This document shows positions 10,841 through 23,249 of a stretch of DNA of 64,000 nucleotides, piece after piece (the stretch's first letter is position 1; each line of letters opens with the position of its first letter). The notes under the pieces were generated by a model. The model was not told where the DNA came from and ran no database searches. It saw only the letters and a program-made list of their open reading frames with translations. The stretch comes from Delphinapterus leucas (lineage: Eukaryota > Chordata > Mammalia > Artiodactyla > Monodontidae), in contig NW_022098031.1 of assembly GCF_002288925.2 (NCBI RefSeq), forward strand, positions 2,263,159-2,327,158, written 5' to 3'. The position numbers and the translations under genes were made by a program.

Positions 10841-13214
10841 AAATATGTAGTAAAATCTGCAGTCAGGAACTAATTATATATGTTTAAATTAATATATTAC
10901 TGAATAATTAAGGAAAAATATGTGAATAATTAGTCCATTCAGCATTCCATAGAAGGAAGCATAAATGGAAGTAGAGAAATAAAAACTTTCACTAACTTTA
11001 TTCACATTTATGTTTGTATATATTTTGCAATGTCTATTCATTATCTTGCAATTATAAAAGCAATATGTAGTAAACAGATGAATGAGTATGGGAGATCACT
11101 TTTTATATCTGCTGCATTCTAGTGTTTCTAAACCACTGTCCCACAAAGCCTTGTTTTACAGTATATTTATAGGTATGTTTTTGTGTGATGGTAGAAGTAT
11201 CCATGTTCAAGTATGCTTTGGAAATTCCAAACTAAAAAAAAATGAGATATTTTGACTCTAGGAATTTTCAGAAGATCTGATAGGTTAAGGCATATTGCTG
11301 ATTTCTAATTTCCCTGTTATAATATGCAAATGTATTTTACTAAGGAATACTTATTTCTTGGCATATCTGTTATCAATTCCTGGATCCAGTATCTCCAAAA
11401 GCCCATTTTTAGGAATACTATTTTATGCTGATATACATTTTAAGATTTTATCAAATTGGTGATTTTCTAGGAAAACATAAAAGACCAAAATTGAAGATGC
11501 AACAAAATATACCAATAATAATGGAATAAATAAAAAGTTTGTTAAAGAACTACAACTGGAACAGGCAATGTCCACAGACCATTTAGTAAATAACCTTTTT
11601 GATCATTTTAGATAAAAAGTCAATAAAATATTCCAGGAAATAGGAAATATTGGTTGTTTCTCTGTTATTTTATAAATCTTGCTTACCACTGATACACAAA
11701 TCTATCAGAGATCAAAATCTATCTATCTCTTTAGAGATATCCAATACCAAATAAAATATCCAGCAGTATAGTAAAAAAAAAAAAAAAAAAAAATCCTTTG
11801 ACAAAGTACGATTATTTACCATACCTTTAAAGATTGCTTATGTTTTTATGAAATGTATTCATATAAATCATCCTATCAATGATTCAGAGAAAAAATGGTT
11901 TAGTAATCACATTTATTTAATCCAACCATGAACAATATCAACTCTAATGTCAGATTATAATTCCTGACATTCTCCCATGTGTCTTGTCTAGTCACTTTGT
12001 CATGACATACACTGCTTTGTAGTTTGCTCTGATCAACGTTTCATCTAGTTTCTAGAATTACGAGCATGAGATCATCTGAAGTACATTTTTAAATAGAGTT
12101 GCACAGGAAAAGGTTGGTGAAAACCTTTCTTTAGTTACTAAAATCTTCCGTCTCCTTTACCTGATCTCTTTACAGTATTTCTAACTTGGGTGGTCATTTA
12201 AATTTTTCCCTTTGTGTGAACAAAACTAACTCATACTCGTGTGAGGGACACTAAAATAAAGGACATGTGGACAAATAAGTAAAATCTGTATTCATTATTA
12301 CCTTCCCAATGTAAGATTATCCACTGAGGGATTATGACCAAGAAGTGTAGGAGTCAGAAGTGTTAACATTTTCTTGCTCTACCAAGATGGTGCCTTTGAA
12401 GTTTAGAAGTGATGGAAATAAAAGTTTGTCTTTAATTTTCCATCACAGTTTTGTGAGATGGATTTTATTCGTTTTTAAATATATCAAAGACATTTATCTG
12501 AGGAATCATAAGAGTCGATATAAAGTTCATGCTATGCAAATATGCTCTTCTATCTGGGCAGGCTGAAGCTATAAAGTTCCTGTTGAGATGAGCATAGGCT
12601 CAACATTTCAGAGTTTAAAGAAAGCTAGGAAGCAAGAAGACTGAACTATAATAAATATCAAAAAGGTCAATTAGAAACCTTGATCCAGTATTTTTCTGGA
12701 AGATTACTGCTCCTAAATCTCCCATTTGGCCAACTGGCATACTGGTAAGTTAATGTTTGTCATTACAGGGAATAGATTTTTGCTTCCTACATAAGAAGTT
12801 ATTATTTAGGATCTGAATGTTTTTTGTCCTCCTAACTCATCCGTCCAATCATTCAGTCAGTCAGTTATGATATCTACACGATGTACACATAGAAGAAAGA
12901 ATGTATATGGCTGAATATGCAAAAAAAAAGTTGAAGAGTATTTATAAGTAATATTAAGGATAAAATACTGCAGATAAAAGACACCATACCATCCAATCTT
13001 TATCTAGTAAAACATAGCATTTCTCAATATAGTTCTGTTGGAATGGATAAGTAAATTGTAAATTAAAGAGCACTACCCCTGAGTATCAGAAAATGTAACT
13101 ACACTACTTGAGCATACTGTGTACTTGTCTTTAATATAAAGGTGCTATGCTTAAATGTGGTACCTCTGTAAGAACCCATCAGAGAAATCTTTCTTTGCTG
13201 CTGGGACCAAAAAA
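10841..13214. other. AT-rich DNA with a 21-A run, no gene
   Basis: Mostly featureless AT-rich sequence. A homopolymer of 21 A lies at 11773-11793 without a recognisable retro-element before it. The 68-aa frame at 12360-12566 has no recognisable domain. Confidence 0.4.
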
Positions 13215-13240
13215 CTCACTCACTCACTCACTCACTCACA
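13215..13240. repeat. (CTCA)6 microsatellite
   Basis: Six exact CTCA units at 13215-13238 followed by CA. Confidence 0.95.
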
Positions 13241-13959
13241 TGTTCTCCTAATTATCTAGTTTCTTTCTCAGCATTATGGATGCTGTGTTCACTTTTCTTC
13301 CTTCCTTTATTTACTAGGAATCTCATAGCCAAATTTGTGGCTCCTTTAACATGGTCTTAGATTTTAATTTTTGACGTAGATTTTATTTTTCCTTATCCTT
13401 GATTTAATAGTCTATTTTTATTCTATGCCAGTGTTCACATTTCTACAGCCTTTATGAAAAAGAGGTTTTTGAATGAAGTGTGTCAAATAAATAAATAAAA
13501 CCAGCAGAGTCTTCCTATCTTTTACCCTCTAATTTCCCCTATTCCAGCATTATTATGTTATTTAGACCTTGCAGTAGCCTCCACACCATCATCTACTGAA
13601 GGGGTTCAGTAGAATTTCTTTATGTCATTCCCCCGTAACACTACTCCTCTTTTATCATCCTAATTCTTTTAACTTACAACTCCAATATTTAATATCTCTC
13701 TTTACTATTTTATTGCTAAAGGATATAATTACTGCCCTTCAAGGAGTTTCTAAATTACCTTTCTAAACTGATTTTTAACCAACTTTATGCTTCATGGAAA
13801 AAATATGAAAAAAATATACAGCAAAGCTAAAAATTGGGACACATATGTATTACCTTGGAACAAAAATATTTCAAGAATGGAGAAAAATATTTTTATGAAT
13901 ACCAATTATTATCATTTTATAATACAGTGTGAATGTTAAATGCTTAAAGGTCCCTAATC
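13241..13959. other. AT-rich DNA, nothing certain
   Basis: No gene seen. A short AAATAAATAAATAAA stretch lies near 13484-13499. It may include diverged old repeat, but no family can be named. Confidence 0.35.
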
Positions 13960-14900
13960 AAGACTTCTCTTAGCCATCATGTAGTAACTAATACTAGACT
14001 TGCTCTTTTTCTGCAAACAACTATAAAACTGGACAGAATATTAGAGAAAACTGTTTACATACATCTTTCTCAAGAGAAGGGAGACACACCAGGTGAACTG
14101 CACATTTGCTCTTGCTTTCTGCCTGTGGTCTCTCTCTAGATTATGCTACAGGAAGATGGGTATAAGTAGAGCACAGAAGTCTTGCTACGCTGAGAGGGCA
14201 GATATCAGAGATGCTGCTGAATTTATTGAGCAGGGCACTGAAAAGGAGAAAGCTGCACAGAGAGGTGGGCTCAGAACTCTGCAGAGAGGTTCCCCACGTG
14301 TGCTTGGCTGAGAGCTGTAGAACCTATGTACAGACGAGTAAAAATAAAACAACATATACACACACACACAACATTCTGACAAGTTAAAATGAATTACCTG
14401 ATAGTAATTGATCTGCCTAACTAAACAAAGTCTGATCTCTTTAAGGAAGACAACATTCAGATTGTCTACAGCATCACCATAATACCGTAATATAGTTTAA
14501 AAGTATTATTAGAAGAAAATATGGCACAAAATAAAGACAAAAGCATGTAATAGAAACATCTTTAAGATGACCTAGATGTCAAAATTAGCAGGCAAATATT
14601 TTAATATAAGTATTATAAATACTCCAGGACTTAAATAAAAGATGGATATAATGAGTAAATAGATAGGAAACCTCAGCAGAGGAATGAGAAATATAAACAA
14701 GAATCAAATGAAAATTCTAGTACTGAAAACTATGATATCTAAAAAAATTTCAGTACCTAATGGACTTAGCAGATCGGAAACTAAAAAATAAAGTGTTTTA
14801 AAGACAAATTAATAAAATAATTACATCAGAAGACCTAAGGAAAAGAAAGATTGAAAAAGAATACAGACTCTTATAGGGCAATGTTTGGCAGTCTATCATT
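13960..14900 (+). mobile_element. ancient L1/HAL1-type 5' region and ORF1 remains, sense
   Basis: Old L1-class sequence in sense order. An early part contains ACTAATACTAGACTTGCTC and AAAACTGGACAGAATATTAG. A diverged ORF1-like stretch follows: AAGATGACCTAGATGTCAAA, ATTAGCAGGCAAATATTTTA, CTCAGCAGAGGAATGAGAAA, and AAATGAAAATTCTAGTACTG near 14708-14727. This matches the HAL1/L1M ORF1 pattern, in which ORF1 encodes an RNA-binding coiled-coil protein. Frames are broken throughout. The 72-aa frame at 14093-14311 is not the ORF1 frame. Confidence 0.65.
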
Positions 14901-15690
14901 ACCTACTTGGGAGTCCAATAAAGAGAATAGAGAGAGATTGGACAGAAAAAAATATTTCAGGGGGAGGTGAAGAATGGGAAGTGACTACTTAATGGGATTA
15001 GGTTTCCTTTTGGAGTGATGAAAATATTCTGGAACTACAGTGGTGATGGTTTTGCCAACACCGTTAACATATTAAATGTCACGGTAAATTTTATGTTATA
15101 TGTATGTTATCACAGTTAAAATAAAAAAGACTGCCAATATCAAAAGTTGTGGAACAAGAGGATATTTATATATTGCAGGTGAAAGGGTAAAATGGTGTAA
15201 CCACTTTGGGAAACACTTTGGCCGCAATGTTCTGCTAATATTTGTAATAGCCAAAACTTGGAAACAACTCAAATATACTTTAACAAGATGGTGGATAAAA
15301 ATTATTTTTATTCATAAAACAGAACACTAGTCAACAATAAAAGAAAATCTGAGCCACTTGTACATGCAACAACATATGTGCATCTCAAAAACAGTATCTG
15401 AGTGGAAGAAACTAGGCACAGAAGTATACACACTGTATGGTATCTTTTATATGAAATTCAAAAATAGGCAGTATTATCTATGGTGGTAAAAATCAAAATA
15501 TGAGGAGAGAAATTTACTTGAAGGGTAGCAGAAGCAAGCCTGTTGGGATGATGGAAATATTCTATACCTTGATTGGGATATTTGTTATATGGTTCTATGT
15601 ACATCAGTGAAAAGGCATAGGATTAAACTCTGAAGACTTCTATTTTGCACAGACACAAATTTTGCCACAATGAAAACAAATGAGTATGTA
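14901..15690 (+). mobile_element. ancient L1M 3'-end fragments, sense
   Basis: Two successive 3'-UTR-like stretches. The first contains GTGACTACTTAATGGGATTA and GGAGTGATGAAAATATTCTG (about 14980-15030). The second contains TGTAATAGCCAAAACTTGGA (15244-15263), then GATGATGGAAATATTCTATA near 15550. Both are typical of old L1M 3' ends, so this is either a rearranged element or two insertions side by side. The 76-aa frame at 15100-15330 spans this remnant. Confidence 0.6.
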
Positions 15691-15739
15691 GACTACGATC
15701 CCAGCTTGTAAAAATGGTATATCTTTATAAACATGACTA

Positions 15740-16870
15740 TGTGCATTTAAAACAAAGTGGATCATAGATCTAAATGTGAAATTCGAAGTAATGAAATTTC
15801 TAATAGAAACATAAAACATCTATTGTACCTGACCTTGGATTGACAATGAGCTTTTAAATACGATACCAATAGTATGATCCATGAAATTTAAAAAAATTAA
15901 AGATGTACTTCATTTTTTAAATTCTTTTCTACAAATGACACTGTTAAGAGAATGAAAAGACAAGCCACTGACTAGGAGAAAATATTTACAAAACACATAC
16001 CTGATAAAGGATGTGTATCCAAAATGTACCAAGAACTATTAATACTCATAAATTTAAAAAAGATGACTCAATTTTTTAAAAATGGGCAAAAGTTATGAAC
16101 AGACATCCCATCAAAGAAGATACAAAAATGGCAACATAAGCATCTTAAAAATGTTTGACATTATCTGCCATTAGGAAACTGCAAATTGACACAGCAGTGA
16201 GATAATACAATGATCTATTAGAATGGCCAAAATCTAAAAACACTGACAGTACCAATATTGGTAAAAATGAAGGGCAGCAAGAACTCTCATTTACTATTGA
16301 TGGTAATACAAAATGGTGTAATGACTTAAAAGATGGTTTGACTGTTTCTTACAAAGGTGAATATAGCCTTACCATATAATCCTGCAGCTGTGCTTCTACG
16401 TATTTATCCAATTGATTTGAAAACCTAAGCCTACACAAAAACCTGCAGATGTTTATAGTAAGCTTTTCATCATTGCCCAAACTGGAAGCAACCAAGATGT
16501 CCTACAACAAGCGAACAGACTATGATGCATCTATACAATATCATTTAGCAATAAAAAGAAATGAGCTATCAAGCCATACAAAACATAGATGAATCTTAAA
16601 TGCATATTGCTTGTAAAATAAACCAATCTGAGAGAGCTGCATACGGTATGATACCAATTATATAACATTCTGGAAAGGCAAAACACACCATTAGTTGTCA
16701 GGAGTTCAAGGGATACGGGTTGCAACAGATGAAGCAGAGGAAATTTGGGGGTGATTAAACTGTTCTGTTTGGCACTCTAGTGGTGAGTACTAAGCATTTG
16801 TCAAAACTCATAGAACTTTATAGCACAAACAGTGAACCTCAATGTATGCAAATATTTGTGAAATTATTTA
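15740..16870 (+). mobile_element. ancient L1M ORF2 3' part and 3' UTR, sense
   Basis: Sense ORF2 C-terminal region in order: GACTAGGAGAAAATATTTAC (15970), CAAAAATGGCAACATAAGCA, a TTAGAATGGCCAAAATCTAA block at about 16218, the TTTACTATTGATGGTAATAC block near 16291, GCCCAAACTGGAAGCAACCA near 16476, and TTTAGCAATAAAAAGAAATG near 16545. The 3' UTR follows, with TTAAACTGTTCTGTTTGGCA near 16756. Highly diverged and non-coding. Confidence 0.7.
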
Positions 16871-16879
16871 GGGCTTCAG

Positions 16880-17917
16880 AGGAATCACGGGATGAAATGC
16901 TAAGTGTAACCAAAACATGTACCTATATTACAGCTATATGAAACCACCTCACTGAATGGGATGGGAGAAGAAGTCCCTGAGCTAAGTAACTCTGGAAATG
17001 AGTGGAGTATATTCCACTAAAGGCAAAGAGAGCTGTACATATGAACTGCATTCTAGTTGATAAAGTTATTTCCTATGGGCATATGGGTTTAACAACAATT
17101 CTGAACCCATTTTATATATATACAGAAATTGAACAATTAAAGAAATGGAAGGGGGTGGGAGGAGTAAGGTTTCTCAACGTTGGAGTGGGAGGTTATAGAT
17201 AAGCAGGAGGAATAAGCTAGAATGATCCGTGTAGTAACTGATTAGACTTAGAGACATCAGTATCAACTCATATTTAGCTTAGTATAGATATAGGTGGCTA
17301 AATATAAAAACATGTGTAAATATGTGCATATGCACAGGTTAGTGCACAAATATATATATCTCCATGCTCTGTCAGCTGAAAGGCCCTAGAAATAATGACA
17401 CCCTAATAGCAACCAGAACAGCTAGCACCCAGACTTTGGACTTCAATAAAAGGAACAAGAGAAACGGCTGATTCTTAGAATGTAGAAGGAGGTATATAAA
17501 CAAGCCTAGAGCATCTTATAATTCCAGAAAGTAAGAAAGTGCTAAAAAAAAACCAAAAAGCCACAATTATGAGGGTATGTCTAAGGGATACAGGAGTCAT
17601 CTGAAAGAGTTCCCAACAGCCAAGCTGGAAAAACTTGAGAAACAAAGTAAACTAAGTAGTATTAGGTTATAATCCAAAGAATAAAATAAATATGCATGAG
17701 TCCATAAAGATAACCGGTGATTGAGTAATAAATGAAAGGGAAAAAAATAGATAAAAACTTCCAAGTAACTCATATAGATACTCTGCCCTTATGGAAGCAT
17801 AAAATCATAATCTCCCAGTCCTTAAGAATGGACTGAGCATAGTGACTTTCTTCCATTGGGTATATTATGAAAGGGAGGGGAAAAAATACTACCTCAAGCA
17901 GGTGATCAAGATTAATC
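16880..17917 (+). mobile_element. ancient L1M 3' UTR, sense (upstream of LTR)
   Basis: This block, together with 18431-18960, resembles a common mammalian L1M 3' UTR. It includes CAGCTAGCACCCAGACTTTG, AGTCCATAAAGATAACCGGT and GGAGGGGAAAAAATACTACC just before the LTR. The continuation after the LTR picks up the same element, so the LTR is a later insertion. The 66-aa frame at 17002-17202 is not meaningful. Confidence 0.55.
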
Positions 17918-18430
17918 TGGTAGGAAGAATAATGGCCTCAGAGGCATACATGTTGTAGGCCCTGGAAAATATGAATATGTTATGTTACATAGCAAAGGCA
18001 AATTAAAAGTTGCAGATGGAATTAAGGTTGCTAATCAGTTGACCTCAAGATAGGGAAGTTATCCTGTAGTATTCAGCTGAACCTAATGTAATCACAAGGG
18101 TCCTTAAAAATGGAAGAGGGAGACAGAAGAGGAAAGTCAGAGGGAGAGATGTGATTATGGAAGAAAGGCACTGAGAGATGCCACATTGCTGACTTTGAAG
18201 GCGGAGGAAAGGAGTCAAGGAACGTGGGAAGCCTCTAGAAGCTGGAATGGCAAGAAAACAGATGTTACTCTAGAGCTTATGGAGAAGAATACAGCTCCTC
18301 TGACATCTTGATTTTAGCCTAGTGAGACCTATATGGGATTTGTAACATATAGAAATGTAAGGTAATAATTTTTTTTTAATCTTCTAAAGTTTGTGGTAAT
18401 TTGCTACAGCAGTACTAGGAAATGAATACA
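17918..18430 (+). mobile_element. MLT1-like (MaLR) solo LTR, sense
   Basis: About 513 bp starting TGGTAGGAAGAATAATGGCC and ending GGAAATGAATACA. Internal order matches the MLT1 class of mammalian ERVL-MaLR LTRs: AATATGTTATGTTACATAGC, TAATCACAAGGGTCCTTAAA, AGCCTCTAGAAGCTGGAATG, and the polyadenylation-side TGTGGTAATTTGCTACAGCA. No internal retroviral coding sequence flanks it, so it is a solo LTR. It splits the L1M 3' UTR. A second, antisense copy of the same class is at about 25880-26328. Confidence 0.75.
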
Positions 18431-18960
18431 GGTAACAACAACAATGGTAGGTCATATTGATAATACACACCTCTGACATTCTGTGATGAGGACGGCACCT
18501 TGTCTCTGGGGTTACACCCCCAAAACATATTACCCCAGTCTAATCATGAGAAAGACATCAAACAAATCCCAACTGAGGCATAGTATACAAAAATACCTGA
18601 CCAGTAATCCTTAAAACTGACAAGGTCATCAAAAGCAAAGAAAGTCTGAGAAACTCTTCCAGCCAAAGAGGAGTTTAAGGAGACACGACCATGTATGTAA
18701 TGTAATGTGTTATCCAGGCTGAAATGCTGGAACAGAAAAAAGGACATTAGGGTAAAACTGAGAACATCTAAATACATGATGTACTTTAGTTGATACTAAT
18801 GTATCGATTCATTACTTGTGACAAAAATACCATACTAATGTAAGATGTTAATAGCAGTGGGAACTGTGTGTAGAGTATACGGGAACTTTTTTTTACTATC
18901 TTTGTAATAATTTTGTAAATATAAAACTGCTATCAAACAAAGAATGGATTTTAAAAAAGA
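18431..18960 (+). mobile_element. ancient L1M 3' UTR, sense (downstream of LTR)
   Basis: Resumes the L1M 3' UTR after the LTR: CTGTGATGAGGACGGCACCT, TACCCCAGTCTAATCATGAG, GAACAGAAAAAAGGACATTA, GATGTTAATAGCAGTGGGAA and GTACTTTAGTTGATACTAAT. It ends near CTATCTTTGTAATAATTTTG. This series is characteristic of an L1M 3' end. The minus-strand 77-aa frame at 18544-18777 is a shadow. Confidence 0.7.
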
Positions 18961-19414
18961 AGCCTTTGAGATGACTCCAGTTCCAGTCACTGTCTGACTT
19001 TTGTCAAATGAATGACCCTAAGGGAGAGAAACTTGACTGGGATCAATCAACCCCTGAACTATGAGAGAGAATATTTTTTTTAGATGTTGTTTTCAATACC
19101 ATCAAATTCAAGGTGGTTTGTTTTGCAGCAATAGATAAAGGGAACAATCTTGAAACTAAGAAATCTCCTTTGCACCCCTTTCCCTGGCCCTCACTAAGCT
19201 TTCCTTTGCAAAGGTGGCCAGTAAGATGGGCTCTTTATGAGAGGCCTGAATTCTCTCACTCTGCACAGTCTCCTGATTTTTCTATTTTGAGGTGCGTGTT
19301 CTATAAACTAATTAAAAGCAATTCTGATTATGAGTAAGACATTACAATTTTTACTGAATGTTCTGTTTGAACCTTAAATAAAAGCCATCATCTTCTTATA
19401 CATACAAAAATAGT
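18961..19414. other. no gene seen; possible LTR-end fragment
   Basis: ACTATGAGAGAGAATATTTT near 19059 loosely resembles the end of an old LTR. The rest shows no repeat or gene that I can name. A 74-aa frame at 19113-19337 has no known motif. Confidence 0.3.
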
Positions 19415-19650
19415 AACAGTGAAAGCAAAGTGCTAATTTTGTGCCAAGTTCAAATCTTAATATAATACACATTATGACATTCAATCCTACAGCTCTATGA
19501 TGAACCTGCTACACTGATAATTTTATAGATGATGAAACCAAGACTCAGGGAAATTAAGTAACTTATTAAAGTTGCACAGTGAGTCAGCACTGCAGGAAGA
19601 CCTGTAACTAGATGATCTGACCCCACAATCCACGCACCTAACTAATACAA
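19415..19650 (-). repeat. MIR, antisense
   Basis: Contains the MIR core in reverse sense: ATAGATGATGAAACCAAGAC, GGGAAATTAAGTAACTTATT, then the block equivalent to GTCACACAGC as GTTGCACAGTGAGTCAGC. MIR is an ancient tRNA-derived SINE; this copy is inactive. Confidence 0.8.
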
Positions 19651-20899
19651 TATACTTCTTACCAACAAACAAGCCATATGAACCACCTAGACTACAGAAA
19701 CACTGAAAAAATTTAAACCAGAATTCCTTTGGGATCTCGGAGATCAAGTCGTCCTACAGTAGCCACATACCTCATCCTCGGATACCACATTAAATGCCTC
19801 CTTTCTTAACACCTGTCTTTTCTTGTAACCTCATCCCCATATATTCTGTGCATCCTTTCCCTACTCCATTTTTCTCACTGTTCCCTTCCCTACTAACTCT
19901 TCCCTCTAGCCTCTGGAATGACCCTTTCGTGGTCAACAAACTTTCCTACATACTCAACTATTTCACAGTTTGCTTACTCCAGTATCTTTCCTTGGCTGTT
20001 AATTACTTCCCATATTGTTGGCTCCATTCAGCTTAGTTTCTCTGATCAGAATTGTACTGGTGGTGATGATAGTGGTGTTGTCAGTGTTCACCTAGCTCCT
20101 GTTCACCACTGTGAACTTATAACTTGATATTAAGAACCCTTCTGAGATTTGTGATATCCATTGACATATATCCATATAACCTTGTCATCTCTCCTTGATG
20201 CTGTTATTTACCATCCTGGTCAAATCGACAGCCGTTCAAGGCTGTGTCAGGCTGACCCAGAGTGTGTCTCTCCATCTCTAGCCTCTAGACTTAGAATTTC
20301 TTGATTTCCTTAACTCAAGAGCCAGCAAATCTTCTTTGCAGAAGTCACACACACCCACAGTCAAACATTAGACACAGCTTATATTTCTCAGAAGTTGTAC
20401 CTCCAAATTGTAAACTTTAATATTCCATTTTCTTAATTCCTTTTTTTTGGCTTCAACTACACCCTGCCACACTATCAGTGACCCTGCTTCTGTTAGATCT
20501 TTTATAACTGCCTGGAAAAACAAAACAAACAACAACAACAATGCCCTAATCCTGAATCATTCTAACATTCTATCTTCTCCATCTTCTCTGAGATTCTCAG
20601 TACAGTTGAGAGAAAGTGCTTTAATCTTTTGTCACTGTAAATTTGTAGTCCCTCTCAACTTCTTGGAAATTTCTGCATATGACAGAGGTGGCTCCCTTTC
20701 CTATTCCTCAAGACTTAATTATACCTAGATATAAACTAGATATTCTCTAAGGCCATCTAAAGTGCTCCTCAAAATGTTACAGATGCTCACAAAGAATTCT
20801 GATATAACCTACCATCTCTATTACGTAAACGAGGTGATCAGTAAACTTACCTGGAATGAATGATTCTAGCTATGTATTTTCTTACTCATAGATAACTAT
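19651..20899. other. pyrimidine-rich single-copy-looking DNA, no gene identified
   Basis: From about 19790 to 20700 the plus strand is C/T-rich with several short frames (80 aa at 19794-20036, 69 aa at 19918-20127, 93 aa at 20447-20728). None has a recognisable domain. A GGTGATGATAGTGGTG motif lies near 20062, and a CAA-rich run (CAAACAACAACAACAA) near 20525. I cannot assign a repeat family. Confidence 0.35.
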
Positions 20900-21095
20900 T
20901 TTTAGACATTTTTTTCAGATACTTTATATGAATTTCAACATTTAGTCATCACAAGAGTCTATCAAGATATATATCATCACCATTTTCAGATGAGGAAAAA
21001 GGGTTAGAGACCATAGCTCAGGTCATACAGAGTATGAGAGTTCAGATTTGAATTTAGTTCTAACATTAAATTGATGCTTTGGTCCACCGTGCCCC
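20900..21095 (-). repeat. MIR, antisense
   Basis: AACATTTAGTCATCACAAGA, CACCATTTTCAGATGAGGAA, AGGTCATACAGAGTATGAGA and TTCAGATTTGAATTTAGTTC follow the MIR order in reverse. Confidence 0.75.
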
Positions 21096-21142
21096 TTGTC
21101 TTAGCAGTCTCAAATACATTGTCCAGTGTATTTTCATACTGG

Positions 21143-21475
21143 TCACTCCATGTAAGCATAGGGCTGGCTGAATTTCACTGCAACACTGAGAGCATTTTCA
21201 GGCCTGGGGGAAACCATTTTGATGTTTTCAAATTTTAGCAAAGCTTCAGACTCCACATTTTGTTTCCACGCACTCAGAAAGTTATCCTTTGTATTTGTTT
21301 GAGAGCTGCGCAACTTAATCGAAACAGCAGAGGCTAGAAGTTTGCAATAGCCCCAGGGAGGCACAAATCTCCAAAATAGGAGACTGACTTTTTGAGCTGA
21401 GTAGAAGTTAGAAACTGGAATACTCGCCTTGTAGTCCCTCTTGTCCCTTCTGTTTTCAATGCCCTGATAATTCAA
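21143..21475 (-). other. unassigned 110-aa open frame outside recognised repeats
   Basis: An uninterrupted minus-strand frame of 110 codons from an ATG at 21475. The predicted product is basic, with no signal peptide, membrane segment, zinc-binding pattern or repeat that I can see. It contains WRFVPPWGYCKLLAS and SAWKQNVESEALLKFENI. The base composition is slightly richer in GC than the neighbourhood. No promoter, splice signal or homologous family was recognised. It could be a decayed processed pseudogene, part of an unrecognised transposon, or chance. Confidence 0.2.
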
Positions 21476-22327
21476 TTAAGGTTATGTAAACCTCATCAGT
21501 TTAAAGTGATAGGCCCATGGCATTTACAGGGTCACTAAACAAACCAGATGTCACAGGCTAATGCATACTTTCCTTAAAATAAATTCTCTTATTTAGTTTT
21601 ATGAACTATTGCTGAGGAGACAGGTGGAAATCTCACAGCATTACTGAGAAAAGTTTATATATTGGGAACGGACCCTTTCCACAAAAACTGGATTACATTA
21701 AAAAATGTGAAATGTCTGCCTTGCACATAAACACTGAGTTTTCTTTGGACCAACATCCAAAAACTTGAAGCATATGCTTCCTTGAGGTATGTATATATAT
21801 ATATTTTTTCTTCACGTTATACAAGTTTAACAAAAACAAAAAACAAGCAATGGTTTCAGAGAATCAGAATCCAGTTTTAGAGGTGACTGCTCTTCTGGGT
21901 TTTTTCCCCCATAACATAATTTTTAGCACCTTTTCTTTTTTACATACATGATGAATTTATTACTTCAATATATACATGCTTATTTTTTTCCATATAAACT
22001 TACTATTTTCAAAGTTTGCATAGGCATATTCTCATTTAGCACAGAAGAAGCATACCTTGATTTGCATTTGGCATTCTCATGTGAGACTACAGTTATTTTC
22101 TATTTTAATTAACTTATCTTTTATTATATTAGGTTGTTTAAACATATTAGCTACTATGTTCATCTTTGTAAATTCCGATCTTTTAGATGACATGCAGAAT
22201 TTAAAAAGAATTTAACATTTTATAAATTTTTATGTTTAAGCATGCAGCAAAGAGGCATTCTTGTCCTTGCTCTAAAATTTTAAAATCAGTTTTCCAAACT
22301 GATACTGGAAGGTTTTTGTCATTTGTA
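21476..22327. other. AT-rich DNA, no gene seen
   Basis: Featureless apart from a short TA run near 21790-21805. Confidence 0.4.
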
Positions 22328-22475
22328 ACTCTGATTCTCAAACTTTGGAGTGCACCAGAAATGCACTAAAAGTGTAGGTGCCTCCTGAGACTGACAGAGA
22401 TGGAGACTGAGGCATTTATATGTTAAACAACCTTCACAGGTGATTCTGTGGCATATGAAATCTGAAACCCAGTGC
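22328..22475 (+). mobile_element. MER5-like hAT remnant
   Basis: Starts with the characteristic CTGATTCTCAAACTTTGGAG and AGTGCACCAGAA, and later has TTCACAGGTGATTCTGTGGC, the MER5 pattern of a short Charlie-type non-autonomous DNA element. The far terminus is degraded. Confidence 0.65.
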
Positions 22476-23249
22476 ACTGTCAGATTTTTTCAAATTAACC
22501 TTCTTCTCAACAACTTTGAGTTTATTCTGTGTCACTTACATTATGTTTTTTGGCAAATAAGTGAGAACAATAAATTCTACGATCGCTCTGGGAAAACTTT
22601 TGCCTAAGAATAAAACTTTTAATGTGAGCCTGTCTAGTCCATTGGGATGGTTAGTCATCCAATGGTAACACACAGAAAGAGAGTGACTGACAAAATTAAT
22701 AGGGAAAGTTTTTATTAAAATTATTACTCTATTGCCTAAATTGAAGGCAACATGTAATTTTCTTCTTTGTAGCCCTCACTATAATTTGCTTCATTTAGTT
22801 CACTGAGAGGAAAGTTATATTTTTCTGTGATCATTGTAGCAATATCAAAAGAAGGTGCTTTCAAGTGTTAAGCATTTTATAATGCCAGCCAAAAGGCACA
22901 GCCTTAGTAAGAAGAAACCAAAAGGTTAATTTCAATTAAGATCATCCTTTGCTTGTGACCATTTGAGTGATTCTGCTTAGATCATACAGAATATACAAAA
23001 CATACTCCTCCTACACATGCCAACCCATTAGAGAGATATCCTGCTCTTTAAATGTTCCACCCTTAAAATAGATATTTCTAAAGATCAGCCTTGGAACTCA
23101 GAATTCACAGTCCCAACTTTCTTGTAAAAAAAATTACTAAGATAACTCTCACTGTATTTATTTTTCCTTGAGTCCTTCGTATCTCTCCTTAGCATTGGTA
23201 TGATGTCAAGAATATATTACTCTATTCCTAAACTCTGGATTTCTTCAAG
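22476..23249. other. no gene or repeat assigned
   Basis: AT-rich DNA without recognisable features. Confidence 0.4.

Noticed and set aside
17918..18430. A full endogenous retrovirus
   Set aside because: Only an LTR-type sequence is present, with L1 sequence on both sides and no internal coding region.
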